A stretch of 64,000 bases of DNA from Corynebacterium casei LMG S-19264 (lineage in GTDB: Bacteria > Actinomycetota > Actinomycetes > Mycobacteriales > Mycobacteriaceae): NCBI RefSeq assembly GCF_000550785.1, contig NZ_CP004350.1:1034009-1098008 (forward strand). Reading direction: 5' to 3'. Under the pieces are notes generated by a model. That model was not told the DNA's origin. It made no database searches and saw only the letters and a list, made by a program, of their open reading frames with translations. Positions 1 through 8,730 of the stretch are shown piece after piece. The position numbers were made by a program, and so were the translations under genes. The number at the start of each line of letters is the position of its first letter. Positions within the stretch are counted from its first letter, which is position 1.

Positions 1-306
1 GCGCTTGCGCGGCAAAAATGCGATGCCGGTGGCATAGCTGCCGGCCTGCGGAAGCTGGAAGGAGGCATCGGCAGCCACTGCCTGGCAAAAAGCATCTGGA
101 ACCTGCATGAGAATGCCGGCGCCATCGCCCGTGTTCGTCTCTGCACCTGCCGCGCCGCGGTGCTCTAGGTTGACCAGGGCCTGAATACCCTTGTCCACAA
201 TCTCGCGGGTCGCGCGTCCGTACATGTCTGCGATGAATGCGACACCGCAGGAATCCTTCTCAAATTCTGGGTTGTACAAGCCCTGCGGGCCTGGTCTCAA
301 ATCCAT
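1..306 (-). CDS. gltB: glutamate synthase large subunit, N-terminal part (runs off the window)
   Basis: GltB is the large subunit of NADPH-dependent glutamate synthase; its N-terminal class II amidotransferase domain releases ammonia from glutamine, which is then used to make glutamate from 2-oxoglutarate. The 102 visible codons begin [20 protein letters not shown], and the Cys followed by GVAFIAD matches the catalytic cysteine of this family, which lies close to the N-terminus in GltB. Further on [20 protein letters not shown] is the typical next block. The ATG at 306 is the only sensible start. The gene lies 110 bp downstream of glnA on the same strand, so glutamine and glutamate synthesis may be co-transcribed. 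The rest of the gene is outside the window. Confidence 0.93.
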   Translation of the reverse strand, partial: MDLRPGPQGLYNPEFEKDSCGVAFIADMYGRATREIVDKGIQALVNLEHRGAAGAETNTGDGAGILMQVPDAFCQAVAADASFQLPQAGSYATGIAFLPRKR

Positions 307-365
307 GGGTTTGCCTCTTTGCTCCAGGGGTAGCTTAAGCGCCGAGGCCGAATCCAGGGGTTGGA

Positions 366-383
366 ACTAGCCGCGGCGCTAGT
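366..383. terminator. short hairpin between glnA and gltB
   Basis: ACTAGC and GCTAGT pair across a six-base GC-rich loop. There is no T-run, so this could be a weak attenuator or a processing site between the two genes rather than a real terminator. Confidence 0.25.
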
Positions 384-416
384 CAGCGACCCACAATCTT
401 CTACTCGTGGTGCGAC

Positions 417-1853
417 TTAGCAGTCGAAGTACATCTCAAATTCCTGCGGGGTTGGGCGCAGGCGGACAGGCGCGATCTCGTTATCGTGCTTGTACTGGAT
501 GTAGGTCTCAATGAGATCCTCAGAGAACACGTCGCCCTCGGTGAGGAACTCGTGATCTTCGCCCAGTGCTTTCAGCGCGGCCTCCAGGGAGGTTGGCGCC
601 TGCGGGATGGAAGCCTGCTCTGCTGGTGGAAGCTCGTAGAGGTCCTTATCCACCGGCGCGTGCGGCTCGATGCGGTTCTTAATGCCGTCTAGGCCCGCCA
701 TCATCATCGCGGCGAAACCGAAATATGGGTTACCTGATGGGTCCGGCGCGCGGAATTCGATGCGCTTTGCCTTCGGGTTGGAGCCCGTAATCGGGATGCG
801 GATTGCAGCCGAGCGGTTGCGCTGGGAGTAGACCAAGTTGATTGGGGCCTCAAAGCCTGGGACCAGGCGGTGGTACGAGTTAAGCGTTGGGTTGGTAAAC
901 GCCAACACCGCTGGTGCGTGGTGCAAGATGCCGCCGATGTAGTAGCGCGCGATGTCTGAAAGCCCGCCATAGCCGGCCTCATCGTAGAACAACGGTGAAC
1001 CGTCCTTCCACAGCGACTGGTGCGCGTGCATACCGGATCCGTTGTCACCGGCCAGCGGCTTTGGCATAAACGTTGCCGTCTTGCCATTCTTAACCGCGGT
1101 GTTCTTGACGATGTACTTGAAAGACTGAATATCATCCGCCGCATGCAACAACGTGTTGAAGCGGTAGTTGATCTCCTGCTGTCCACCGCTGCCAACCTCG
1201 TGGTGGTAGCGCTCGATCGCAAAACCTGCATCTTGTAAGTTGGTGACCATCTCATCGCGGACATCCACTGTCTGGTCATAGGGCGCGGTGGGGAAGTATC
1301 CGCCCTTCACGCGCACCTTGGAACCCAGATTTGGCGTGCCGTCCAGGTTGGTTTTCTTACCGCGGTTCCACCAGCCCTCATTGGAGTCCACTTCATAGAA
1401 ACCCGTGTTGGTTTCGGTGGCATAGCGCACCGAATCAAATACGTAGAACTCTGCCTCCGCGCCGAAGTTACAAGTATCTGCGATACCCGTGGAGGCCAAA
1501 TATTCCTCCGCCTTGCGAGCCACATTGCGCGGATCACGAGCATACGGCTCCAAAGTCAGCGGATCATGCACGAAGAACTTCATGTTCAACGTCTTTTCAA
1601 TACGGAATGGATCCAAGGTTGCCGTTGCAGGATCCGGCAACAGCGTCATGTCTGACTCGTCGATGGAAGTGAAACCACGCACTGAGGAGCCATCGAATGC
1701 CAAGCCCTGCTCGGCTGCATCTTCATCAAATTCTTCTGCCGGGATGGTGAAGTGGTGCTCGGTGCCGGGCACATCAGTAAAGCGCACATCCAGGAAACGG
1801 ATGCCCTCTTGTTTGATGTACTCGACCACGTCGGAAACGGTTGCGAAGGCCAT
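417..1853 (-). CDS. glnA: glutamine synthetase type I
   Basis: GlnA makes glutamine from glutamate, ammonia and ATP; it is a cytoplasmic dodecamer. The 478-residue length is normal for GSI. Visible family blocks are DGSSVRGF near residue 55, [10 protein letters not shown] near 130, the [18 protein letters not shown] metal/ATP region near 268, NRSAAIRIP near 347, and [11 protein letters not shown] near 405, where the Tyr is the adenylylation site of GSI-beta enzymes. The start ATG is preceded by AGAGGAG at good spacing. Upstream lie two exact CTAT-N6-ATAG boxes, as bound by the nitrogen regulator AmtR in corynebacteria, so nitrogen control is likely. A second full-length GSI gene sits at 8731-10173 on the same strand. 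Confidence 0.97.
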   Translation of the reverse strand: MAFATVSDVVEYIKQEGIRFLDVRFTDVPGTEHHFTIPAEEFDEDAAEQGLAFDGSSVRGFTSIDESDMTLLPDPATATLDPFRIEKTLNMKFFVHDPLTLEPYARDPRNVARKAEEYLASTGIADTCNFGAEAEFYVFDSVRYATETNTGFYEVDSNEGWWNRGKKTNLDGTPNLGSKVRVKGGYFPTAPYDQTVDVRDEMVTNLQDAGFAIERYHHEVGSGGQQEINYRFNTLLHAADDIQSFKYIVKNTAVKNGKTATFMPKPLAGDNGSGMHAHQSLWKDGSPLFYDEAGYGGLSDIARYYIGGILHHAPAVLAFTNPTLNSYHRLVPGFEAPINLVYSQRNRSAAIRIPITGSNPKAKRIEFRAPDPSGNPYFGFAAMMMAGLDGIKNRIEPHAPVDKDLYELPPAEQASIPQAPTSLEAALKALGEDHEFLTEGDVFSEDLIETYIQYKHDNEIAPVRLRPTPQEFEMYFDC

Positions 1854-1956
1854 GGGATGCTCCTCTATTAATCAATCGGTTAGGCACAGCGTCCTGCCCC
1901 GGGCACGACTGCCCGAAGCGGAATACCTATAAGCTAACAGATAGATTTCGATATTC

Positions 1957-1970
1957 CTATCAATCAATAG
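1957..1970. promoter_or_regulatory. AmtR-type box upstream of glnA
   Basis: CTATCAATCAATAG matches exactly the core CTAT-N6-ATAG known for AmtR, the TetR-family nitrogen regulator of Corynebacterium. It lies 104 bp upstream of the glnA start. An imperfect copy (CTAT-N6-ATCG) sits at 1865-1878 next to the ribosome binding site. Binding is inferred. Confidence 0.6.
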
Positions 1971-2067
1971 GTAGAAGTATGGCTGCGCATGTCATGTGGG
2001 TGATTTTGTGTGCTTTATTGCGGAACTGTGTGCTCTTTTTATTGTGGTTCTGACGTGCCGAAATCGC

Positions 2068-2081
2068 CTATAGGCCTATAG
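2068..2081. promoter_or_regulatory. second AmtR-type box in the glnA upstream region
   Basis: CTATAGGCCTATAG again fits CTAT-N6-ATAG and is itself a perfect palindrome. It lies about 215 bp upstream of glnA. Apart from these boxes, no gene can be supported in 1854-2432. Confidence 0.5.
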
Positions 2082-2432
2082 GTATTGGTGGCTCTGATGG
2101 TCTGTCCGGGGCAGGATTGTGGTTGTTATCACATTGCGGAATTGGTAAAGAAAACACCGGGATTTGAACGGCTGAATGGTTAGTAGGCATCCTCGTCGGG
2201 GCATTTGGGGCAAGGCGTTGGTGCAACATGAAACTCGCACGGCATAGCAGAGATCGAAGACTCTTGGTGAGGGGCCTTGGCAGGCAAGCTATATTTTGAG
2301 ACTGGAGTTGAGGTGGATGTTCTTGTGAAATCCAATTAACTCTCGAATTGAAGGTCGAATGCCGTCTTGTGGTGGCCGAAATAGCACTACAATTGAGGAG
2401 GCAATAACCCATAGGATAAGGGGTAGAAAGTG

Positions 2433-2984
2433 ATGGATTTGGAAGTAATTCGCACAGTTAACGTTCTTTCTAATGCGACAATTGAGGCAGGCGTTCAGGC
2501 TGGAAAGCTAGTTGTAGAAGGCAGTGTTGTGCGTGATGCCGCTACCGGCCAGATTGTGCAAATGCTTAAGGAAGCCGTTCCCGAAGTGGCTAACGAGATC
2601 GCTGTGCAGACACCTGCCTTGATGAAAGCAATTTCAGATCTGACTCGAAGTGCCGGCGCAGCAGCCAAGAGTAATCCCAAGACGGCCATTTCTCTAGTTT
2701 TGGGTTCAGTCGCATTAGGTACAACATCATTGATTGTTCGCCAAGCTTCTTCTCGACGTAAACAACGAGAGGCGGAAAACCACTACAAAAACCTCTTGGA
2801 GCGAGACATCGAGCGGGCGAGCAAGGATGTAGAGCGCATATTAGTAACCGATGAGAGCGTTGAAGATAGTAAGGAAGTGGGAGCTGCTGCACTCAAAGCC
2901 AAAGCCGACGGTCCCGAAGAAAATCAGGGTGAGGTCATTGACTTCGCAACGGATACGGGGAACACAAAATCGGGTAGTAAATAA
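2433..2984 (+). CDS. hypothetical protein with one membrane helix
   Basis: I do not recognise this 183-residue protein. The N-terminal half is amphipathic and rich in Val, Ala and Glu. A single hydrophobic stretch, AISLVLGSVALGTTSLIV, spans about residues 85-102, followed by a very basic SSRRKQRE segment and a long charged, probably helical tail ending in an acidic, low-complexity region. The basic side next to the helix suggests that the C-terminal tail is cytoplasmic. An in-frame GTG at 2430 precedes the ATG; the AGAAAG at 2425-2430 fits the ATG poorly, so the start is approximate. It stands alone, in the AT-richer region next to the Septu-like pair and reading towards it. An accessory or defence-island role is only a guess. 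Confidence 0.6.
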   Translation: MDLEVIRTVNVLSNATIEAGVQAGKLVVEGSVVRDAATGQIVQMLKEAVPEVANEIAVQTPALMKAISDLTRSAGAAAKSNPKTAISLVLGSVALGTTSLIVRQASSRRKQREAENHYKNLLERDIERASKDVERILVTDESVEDSKEVGAAALKAKADGPEENQGEVIDFATDTGNTKSGSK

Positions 2985-3221
2985 GGCCCATTCGCCTAGA
3001 CTCTGACAAACCAAAATCTCCGGTTGCACGTTTAGAAAGGTGTCGGCCAATTTCGATCTTAATTTGAGGCGATGGATGGACGGCGATCCACACCACCTGT
3101 GAAGCAGCTGCGAAGTTTTGGCCTGGGCTTGGACACTTTCGGTTCTGGATTCTGTCTCAGTCCAAACCAGCTCCTAATTTGAGAGAATGCAATTTTGAGA
3201 GCATCGAGAACGAGTGCAAAA

Positions 3222-4067
3222 CTAGTCAAGCTGTATGAATTCGATAAGGTACCAGGCGCTTGTCAACATGGCGCGGTACGTTGATGCTCTGCAATCATTT
3301 TCCCTGAGCGACGAGCGGCTACGTATATTAGATTCCAATTCAAACTTGGCTTCTTTCAACGTGAGTTTTTGAGAACTGTTCCGGTAGACGCTTTCGAACT
3401 CTTGAAGTGACTGACTCGCGACGCTGCTAAATCTATTCTTAAGGTTGAATACATCCAGATGCATTGTCATTCTGTTTCTTAGTTGCGTGTCCGTAATCTT
3501 CGAGTGCACATCGAACAACGCGACTGGGTGGCCATCATGTCCTCGTACTAGGGTTGCGTCGAGCCAAGCTATGTCGAATGCAATATCAAAATAGGGGTGA
3601 AAAACAGCTGGAGTATTTGAGGACGGGAAAAATGCCTTCTTTGCAGTGTTGCAGTCTGCACAGGAAGGCACCAAATTCTTAGGATGCACGGTTACAGCAT
3701 GAAACTCTGATTTAGGTAAATAGTGATCGAGTTGAGAAACAAGACCAATTCCGCAATATGGACACAAGTTGTTCTCGGCACCACTTCTTATAACGTCACG
3801 GAGTTGCTTAGTTCCAGTGAGTTTGCTGAATTGTTTTTCGTAAAGCTCTTGCATCGCAACGGAACCTAAGTTGGGCACACCGAACGAGAGCGGGCTTGCC
3901 GTTTCGAATAAGTATTGTTCCCCCAAACGATCATAGTCCTCGCACTTATTCTCTACTTCACTTGCACATGTGCTGTGCCTATTTCTCTTTTCGGGGTTTC
4001 TTATGGCTGAGATTGTCGTGCGATAAGCTTCCGCTGCAGTGATTTGTGGAGCGTGAATCTTATACAT
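3222..4067 (-). CDS. HNH endonuclease, PtuB-like (Septu-type)
   Basis: A 281-residue HNH-family nuclease. The zinc-binding and catalytic core is plain: CPYC at residues 102-105, LDHYLPKS at 113-120 with the conserved DH, KNLVPSCADCNTAKK at 130-144 with the second CxxC pair. This arrangement is that of PtuB in Septu anti-phage systems, where an HNH nuclease works with an ABC-type ATPase. I chose the ATG at 4067 because it overlaps the stop of the ATPase gene by 8 bp (ATGTATAA), which implies translational coupling; the frame stays open much further upstream but only as a shadow of the ATPase gene. Likely role: nucleic-acid cleavage during phage infection. Family assignment is by motif and gene pairing; other ATPase/HNH systems, including the effectors of some retrons, look alike, but no reverse transcriptase is nearby. 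Confidence 0.8.
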   Translation of the reverse strand: MYKIHAPQITAAEAYRTTISAIRNPEKRNRHSTCASEVENKCEDYDRLGEQYLFETASPLSFGVPNLGSVAMQELYEKQFSKLTGTKQLRDVIRSGAENNLCPYCGIGLVSQLDHYLPKSEFHAVTVHPKNLVPSCADCNTAKKAFFPSSNTPAVFHPYFDIAFDIAWLDATLVRGHDGHPVALFDVHSKITDTQLRNRMTMHLDVFNLKNRFSSVASQSLQEFESVYRNSSQKLTLKEAKFELESNIRSRSSLRENDCRASTYRAMLTSAWYLIEFIQLD

Positions 4068-5562
4068 CTTGACTATCCGACTGTAATGCCAGGGAGCTGA
4101 GGAGATATCGACCTTCCGAGCCAAGCCTGCCACCAAGAACGTCGAGGGACTGTTCTGCCGACTTATTGTTCTTGGTGAGAAGGTCGGCAAGTATTCTCCG
4201 AAATCCGGTGTTGTCAATTGATAGTTTGAAGACCTCCGAAGTGAGCCGAGAAACTGACTCCCCAAAGGTCTCAATTGGAACGCGGAATGCGCGAGAAACG
4301 GAACCACTTCGTTGAATAGTCCAAACACAAGTGCTGGGGATTTCTTGGAGGACAACTGGTGAATGAGTTGCAATGATGGCGACACCGTTGCGGCTGGCCG
4401 CAATCTCTGAGACCACACGGGTCAGTGCCGAAAGTAGCGGAGGATGCAAATGCGTCTCTGGCTCATCGAACAGAATTAGGGTTTTCTCTTTTACAAGCTC
4501 AACAAGTCGTGTGACCGTGAGGGTAACTATCTTATGGCCAGAGCTCATTAGGGCAAAAGCCTGTTTAGCTGATTCGAGAAAGCCCTCCGCAGTATGATCC
4601 GTGGGCATTTCCGAAAGTAGAGGATCTCCGCCGGATAGGAGTTTCATTAAGTCGATCCAGCGATCGAGACGGGAATCACTTGAACAAGCTTCAAGGCTAT
4701 CGAAAAACTGATCTTCTAGTGGTTGTGATTGAGTGGAAAGCCCAACAACTCGACCTGCGATTGTGCTGGAACGACTTGTTTCGTATCGAAGCTCTTCGTC
4801 AAAAGCTGAGAATGAGATATGAAGTACGTCAGCGAAGGGAAACCCGTTTTGGATAGGCTGGTCACCACCTAAGTTTGAAAATTCACCCACCGAATCATCA
4901 TTTTCAACTGCAGTTTTGAAAAAATCTTTAAGAAGTGTTGATTTACCCGCACCGTTAGTGCCTATCATAGCGTGCACATTTTCCGGAGGCATTGCTTCTG
5001 GGTTAATCTCAAAGGTAAGCTCGAGTGGAGGGGCTAATTTGGTTGGTTGCACCTTTGTGAATTTAAATCCATACGAAATTAGTGTTTCCCCGCCATTAGC
5101 GATCCGGCGGAACTGGTTGGTCACAGTGTTTTCCGGTACAAATCGGAGGAGAGAAGTGCTAAACGCTTCCTCATTCAGCACAGCCTCAAAAATGTCTTGC
5201 GAAGCTGAGATGTCACGAAGTGCTGCCAATGCTAGTTTCCCCTTTCCATCGGGAAGTGCGAGGAGCCGTTCGTAATATTCGACATCTTGCCCCAATGAGA
5301 AATAATCGTCTTCGAGAGCGTGAAACCGATTGGGAAGTCTAGTTTTAAGATCTACAAAGGTGCCACTATCTGGTGCGCGCATCCCTTTTTTCGCAATTTT
5401 GACGGTTCCAATGTTAAGGACCTTGTATCTCTCTGCATAAGTCAAGAGAAATGTCGTTTTGAAACGATAATCATCCCAGTTGTCTCGTATAAGTGTGAAA
5501 ACACCTTCCTTGGTTACTGGTGGTTCGCCAACGTCTACAACATTCACTAGAATTTCATTCAT
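4060..5562 (-). CDS. AAA/ABC-type ATPase, PtuA-like (Septu-type)
   Basis: A 500-residue ATPase of the AAA_21 / OLD-like group. Walker A is GTNGAGKST at residues 201-209, a signature-like MSSGHK is at about 339-344, and Walker B is LILFDEPETHLHP at about 362-374, followed by a switch histidine in IIATHSP. About 190 residues precede Walker A and form an extra N-terminal region that I cannot assign. The downstream HNH gene overlaps its stop codon. In Septu, PtuA forms a ring with PtuB and restrains or triggers the nuclease in response to nucleotide or phage cues. The operon is two genes long, AT-richer than the neighbouring glnA, and flanked by decayed sequence, all consistent with horizontal transfer. 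Confidence 0.82.
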   Translation of the reverse strand: MNEILVNVVDVGEPPVTKEGVFTLIRDNWDDYRFKTTFLLTYAERYKVLNIGTVKIAKKGMRAPDSGTFVDLKTRLPNRFHALEDDYFSLGQDVEYYERLLALPDGKGKLALAALRDISASQDIFEAVLNEEAFSTSLLRFVPENTVTNQFRRIANGGETLISYGFKFTKVQPTKLAPPLELTFEINPEAMPPENVHAMIGTNGAGKSTLLKDFFKTAVENDDSVGEFSNLGGDQPIQNGFPFADVLHISFSAFDEELRYETSRSSTIAGRVVGLSTQSQPLEDQFFDSLEACSSDSRLDRWIDLMKLLSGGDPLLSEMPTDHTAEGFLESAKQAFALMSSGHKIVTLTVTRLVELVKEKTLILFDEPETHLHPPLLSALTRVVSEIAASRNGVAIIATHSPVVLQEIPSTCVWTIQRSGSVSRAFRVPIETFGESVSRLTSEVFKLSIDNTGFRRILADLLTKNNKSAEQSLDVLGGRLGSEGRYLLSSLALQSDSQDV

Positions 5563-5598
5563 TTCTGCACTTCTTTACTCTGGGGCGTCGCCCGGTTC

Positions 5599-5775
5599 TC
5601 AATCGTCGATGTCTTGGAAAAGACGATAGCCCTTTCCAACACGCCTAATCTGAATTGAAACCGATTCTACTTTGGGTGTAGTTTGCCAAACGCGAACGGA
5701 GTCGCCATCTGCGTACTTTTTAATCTAGGCGCGAAGTTGTTTAGGATTATCGAGGTGCCGCCCTACTGTGGCAGC
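5599..5775 (-). pseudogene. remnant of a small coding gene with an internal TAG
   Basis: Upstream of the ATPase gene the minus strand still reads ATVGRHLDNPKQLRA, then a TAG at 5725-5727, then IKKYADGDSVRVWQTTPKVE and on to QDIDD and a stop at 5599. The two parts are in one frame and look like real protein, so this seems to be the end of an inactivated gene. Family unknown. Confidence 0.35.
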
Positions 5776-6160
5776 TTATTCTCCTGAATCCAATGTATTC
5801 GGTAGAAAAGTGTCATTGATGATAGGATCGAGTGCTTTTCTTGGACTAGTGAATGATCGAATTATTGAATTTTAGAGGTTTAACGGCATCCTTTAAACCA
5901 AGTCTGTCTTGAGTCGAAATGGCGCCACTGGTCCGTAGCGGAATGAGGGGCCACCGACAATCTGATGTAAGTAGATCCAACTTCTTTTGACTCAACACAT
6001 AGACGGTGAATGCCAGTCACAACTTCTTATGCCATCTTTTAAATGTACTCGCTGCAGGCTGAAAGCTCGTCGGGAATAGGATAGAATACGGTTACTAGGC
6101 ACTGGGGGAGTCCTTCAGCACAAGACATATGTAGTCCGTGATTTGAAAAGGAATTCTCTA
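5776..6160. other. AT-rich intergenic stretch without a supported gene
   Basis: No open frame with coding character and no clear hairpin are visible. It should hold the promoter of the DUF4238 gene. Confidence 0.5.
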
Positions 6161-7285
6161 TTGGTGAGCAAACCTGCTAAACGGCATCATTTAATCCCAA
6201 AATTTTATCTCAAAGCATTTGCACTTGAGGGAAATATTTGTGTGCAGGAATTGGGAGGTGGTTCATATACTATCTCTGCTTCTAAAGCGTTTTCCGTAAA
6301 CGACTATTACAGGAATTCAGAGTCTTTATCAGTCTCGCCACTTGAATTTGAAGAACACCTGAGCGTCGTTGAAAGCAACGCAGCGGATGCACTGCGGAGA
6401 TTGGAGTCTCAGAGATACATCGGGAGAAAAGGGAAGGCGGACATCGCCGAGTTTCTCTTAGCGCAGTGGGTGAGAGGTGAAGATTTTCGCCTTGCGTCGA
6501 ATGACTTTAACAATATGGCGATTCGGGATATGGCGCGACGAAGCCCTGAGGATGGGATGCGTCTATTTCACGAGTTAAGTTTTGGGCAGTTGGTTTCTGA
6601 TGATGAGTGGTCGTCAATGTGGGAAAGTTATTTAAGGGACGAAGGGCCCAGATTTCTTACTACCGTTGAGAACAGCTTTTCGCAATTAAAAGGCTTTACC
6701 AAGGAACCCTACAAAGCTCTACTTTTGATACGCAGATGGACGGTTCTATTTTTCAATCAGCCAGTTCTAGTTTCTGGAGATCGCCCCGTAGTGCTTGCCG
6801 ATTTGAAGCGCATCACGAACAGCGTGGTGAGTCTTGGGCTAGCTAATACCCCACAGATTATCTTTCCAGTGAATAGGCGCATGGCGCTGGTCTTGGAATT
6901 GGTGCAATCGAAAGAAAGCATCAAAGAGATGATCGAACGATTGCAATCTGTGGATTGGGTTGTTGGAACTGAGAATCAGGGCGAAGAAATCAACCGGCTC
7001 ATTGCACTGAACTCGCGAGAGAGGATTTTTGGTCATCCCTTGGACAACGAGCGGCTTAGAAAACTAAGTTCACAACTGAAACCTATCCGTAGTTGGGAAT
7101 CCGCAAGCGACTGGAGTGAGGCTACGCTGCGACTGACGAAGCTGAAGAATCATGTCGTAGATCTTTTTCATGAAAATACCCGTGACGAGCTCGCAGAAAT
7201 GCTTGAAAAGCGCCAATCGAGTGGCGGGAGATCAGGATTTCTATTTCAAGGTGTTAATCGTTGTAATAAACCTCGGATCGATTAG
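6161..7285 (+). CDS. DUF4238 family protein
   Basis: A protein of about 374 residues whose start, KRHHLIPKFYLKAFA, is the hallmark of the DUF4238 family (HH...P.FYL..F); the pattern recalls metal-dependent nuclease-like proteins, but the function of the family is not established. The middle part contains PVLVSGDRPVVL, also typical of the family. The frame could start at TTG 6143, but AAGGA at 6148-6152 is well placed for TTG 6161 (8 nt) or GTG 6164 (11 nt), so I start at 6161. It is alone, in an AT-rich region between the Septu-like operon and a decayed secreted-protein gene. DUF4238 genes are common in accessory and prophage regions; a role in defence is possible but not shown. Confidence 0.72.
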   Translation: MVSKPAKRHHLIPKFYLKAFALEGNICVQELGGGSYTISASKAFSVNDYYRNSESLSVSPLEFEEHLSVVESNAADALRRLESQRYIGRKGKADIAEFLLAQWVRGEDFRLASNDFNNMAIRDMARRSPEDGMRLFHELSFGQLVSDDEWSSMWESYLRDEGPRFLTTVENSFSQLKGFTKEPYKALLLIRRWTVLFFNQPVLVSGDRPVVLADLKRITNSVVSLGLANTPQIIFPVNRRMALVLELVQSKESIKEMIERLQSVDWVVGTENQGEEINRLIALNSRERIFGHPLDNERLRKLSSQLKPIRSWESASDWSEATLRLTKLKNHVVDLFHENTRDELAEMLEKRQSSGGRSGFLFQGVNRCNKPRID

Positions 7286-7816
7286 GATTTCCAGATCCTC
7301 GTAGAGCTTAGCTCAATATTAAAATTCACCTATGTCCGAAAAATCAAATTTCGCGCATGGATCTAGTTGCCTAGAGTTGTAGTTATTTCAGAATCCTTTG
7401 TATTGCTTTTCATGGGTAGCGTCCAGAGTGTGAGGGTAGTTCAGGCGCCGCGTTTGACAGGCCGCCTGATTGTCCGGGTGCATTTTTGAAATAAATATGA
7501 GTTAATTCACTAACCTATGTTGTTTCTGCAGTCTGGTGAAGCCTTAAAGGACATGTCTTTTAGTTTCTGTCGGGGAGGACTTACCCTTCCGAGCTGCTAT
7601 TAGTCTTTTGCAATGGAAACTATTGAAGGGTTGCATTAAATTTCCGGTGCAAAATTGTAGATATATTTATATTTTCCTGTTGGTGACGTTCGTGGACGAG
7701 AACTTCAAATAGAACCATTGTGTGCTTCAAGACCTGTTGTTACGGTGGCCTCGACCACAACAGGTGCAGCCCCTCGTAGTACTTCGAGGTGGCTGTTTTG
7801 ATAGGAAGGGATTTCA
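7286..7816. other. 531-bp gene-free stretch with a hairpin
   Basis: No gene is supported. CCTGTTGT at 7733-7740 pairs with ACAACAGG at 7757-7764 around a 16-base loop, 53 bp upstream of the secreted-protein start, and could be an mRNA leader structure or an old terminator. Confidence 0.4.
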
Positions 7817-8381
7817 GTGACCGTCTCATCGAATCTTAGGAACGGCTTGGCCGGACTGCTGGCTGCAGCCGTGGTAATTACAGGCACCGTAGCCCCAGTA
7901 GCGAATGCACAAGAGTCTGATCCTGATGTTCAAGGCCCGCTGGCTTTGGCTGAAGCTGTGTACTACGACTCCGAGGCAGATGAATTCCGGCTCAATGAAG
8001 ACAAAATCGATCATGATCGCGTCACCGCAGCTGAGATCGACGCAGCTGAGTCTGAACTAGCAGGTCTGTCCGATGAACAGATCGATCAGGTGATTGCTGA
8101 CAATGGCTACGATCCGGAACAGATACGCCAGCCTGATAACTCTGGGGCATCCCTTCGAATCGCTCCCGCAATTATATAGGGAGGGGTTGCTCTCATTGGC
8201 ATTCTTACTGGTGGTGGCTTGATTTTCTATGCCATGTATACGTCACACGCAGAGAAGAAGAATCTAATTGATCAGTGCTACGATAACGGCGAAACCCGGT
8301 CATTGATAGCCGCGACTCTTCCGGTGTGGAGGGCACCACTGACTCTGGGGCAGCCAAGCACGCGGGAGGATACCGGTTCGA
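7817..8381 (+). pseudogene. secreted/membrane protein, disrupted by a stop codon and a frameshift
   Basis: GTG 7817 follows GGAAGGGA and opens a signal-peptide-like start (NGLAGLLAAAVVITGTVAP...ANAQ), then an acidic domain with repeated SDEQIDQVIADNGYDPEQ-type sequence. A TAG at 8177-8179 ends it after 120 residues, but the same frame goes on at once with a membrane helix (VALIGILTGGGLIFYAMYT) and AEKKNLIDQCYDNG. Near 8290 the sensible frame then shifts by one base to NPVIDSRDSSGVEGTTDSG. I read this as one gene of secreted N-part, membrane helix and tail that has taken two lesions. The true C-terminus cannot be placed. Confidence 0.55.
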
Positions 8382-8615
8382 ATGGCAGAAGCAGATACAG
8401 TCAAGACGGAATCCCGAGCAACAGCACCCATGGTGGTTACCGCAATTATCGTGGTGGAGATGTTCCTATTGCTGCTGCTGTACTTGGGGCTGAGCCGCTA
8501 TTACAACGCGCAGGAAGTCGAGTCTCTGATTGAGGGGGCTAACGCTAACGGCCAGAGCTATTCCGTGGAAATCCACAACGGTCTCACCGGCAGCTATTCC
8601 TTCAGTTTGAACTAA
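8382..8615 (+). CDS. small single-helix membrane protein
   Basis: 77 residues: a short polar start, one strong helix MVVTAIIVVEMFLLLLLYLG at about 17-36, then an extracytoplasmic-looking tail with VEIHNGLTGSYSFSLN. GGGAGGA lies about 11 nt before the ATG. It overlaps the decayed gene upstream and probably formed a pair with it. Function unknown. Confidence 0.5.
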   Translation: MAEADTVKTESRATAPMVVTAIIVVEMFLLLLLYLGLSRYYNAQEVESLIEGANANGQSYSVEIHNGLTGSYSFSLN

Positions 8616-8656
8616 CCGGTGGTGTCTTAAAAATAGGGAGCGCCCGCAAAACCTGA

Positions 8657-8696
8657 GAACTCGTACTGGACCAATATCTGGGCCCGGTACGAGTTC
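8657..8696. terminator. hairpin between converging genes
   Basis: GAACTCGTAC and GTACGAGTTC form a perfect 10-bp stem, followed by TTATT on the plus strand. It lies between the small membrane protein and the second glutamine synthetase gene, which converge here, so it may serve both. Confidence 0.7.
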
Positions 8697-8730
8697 TTAT
8701 TGCGCTATAAGCTCTCGGGAGAAAAGCTAA

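Noticed and set aside
704..1279. 191-codon minus-strand frame
   Set aside because: Alternative frame inside glnA, Arg-rich and without family likeness.
4068..4418. 117-codon N-terminal extension of the HNH protein
   Set aside because: It lies wholly in the ATPase gene in another frame; the ATG at 4067 overlapping the ATPase stop is the natural start.
3222..5562. Retron or OLD-type (Gabija) system
   Set aside because: No reverse transcriptase or msr/msd-like element is near, no TOPRIM follows the ATPase and the partner is an HNH protein, not a UvrD helicase.
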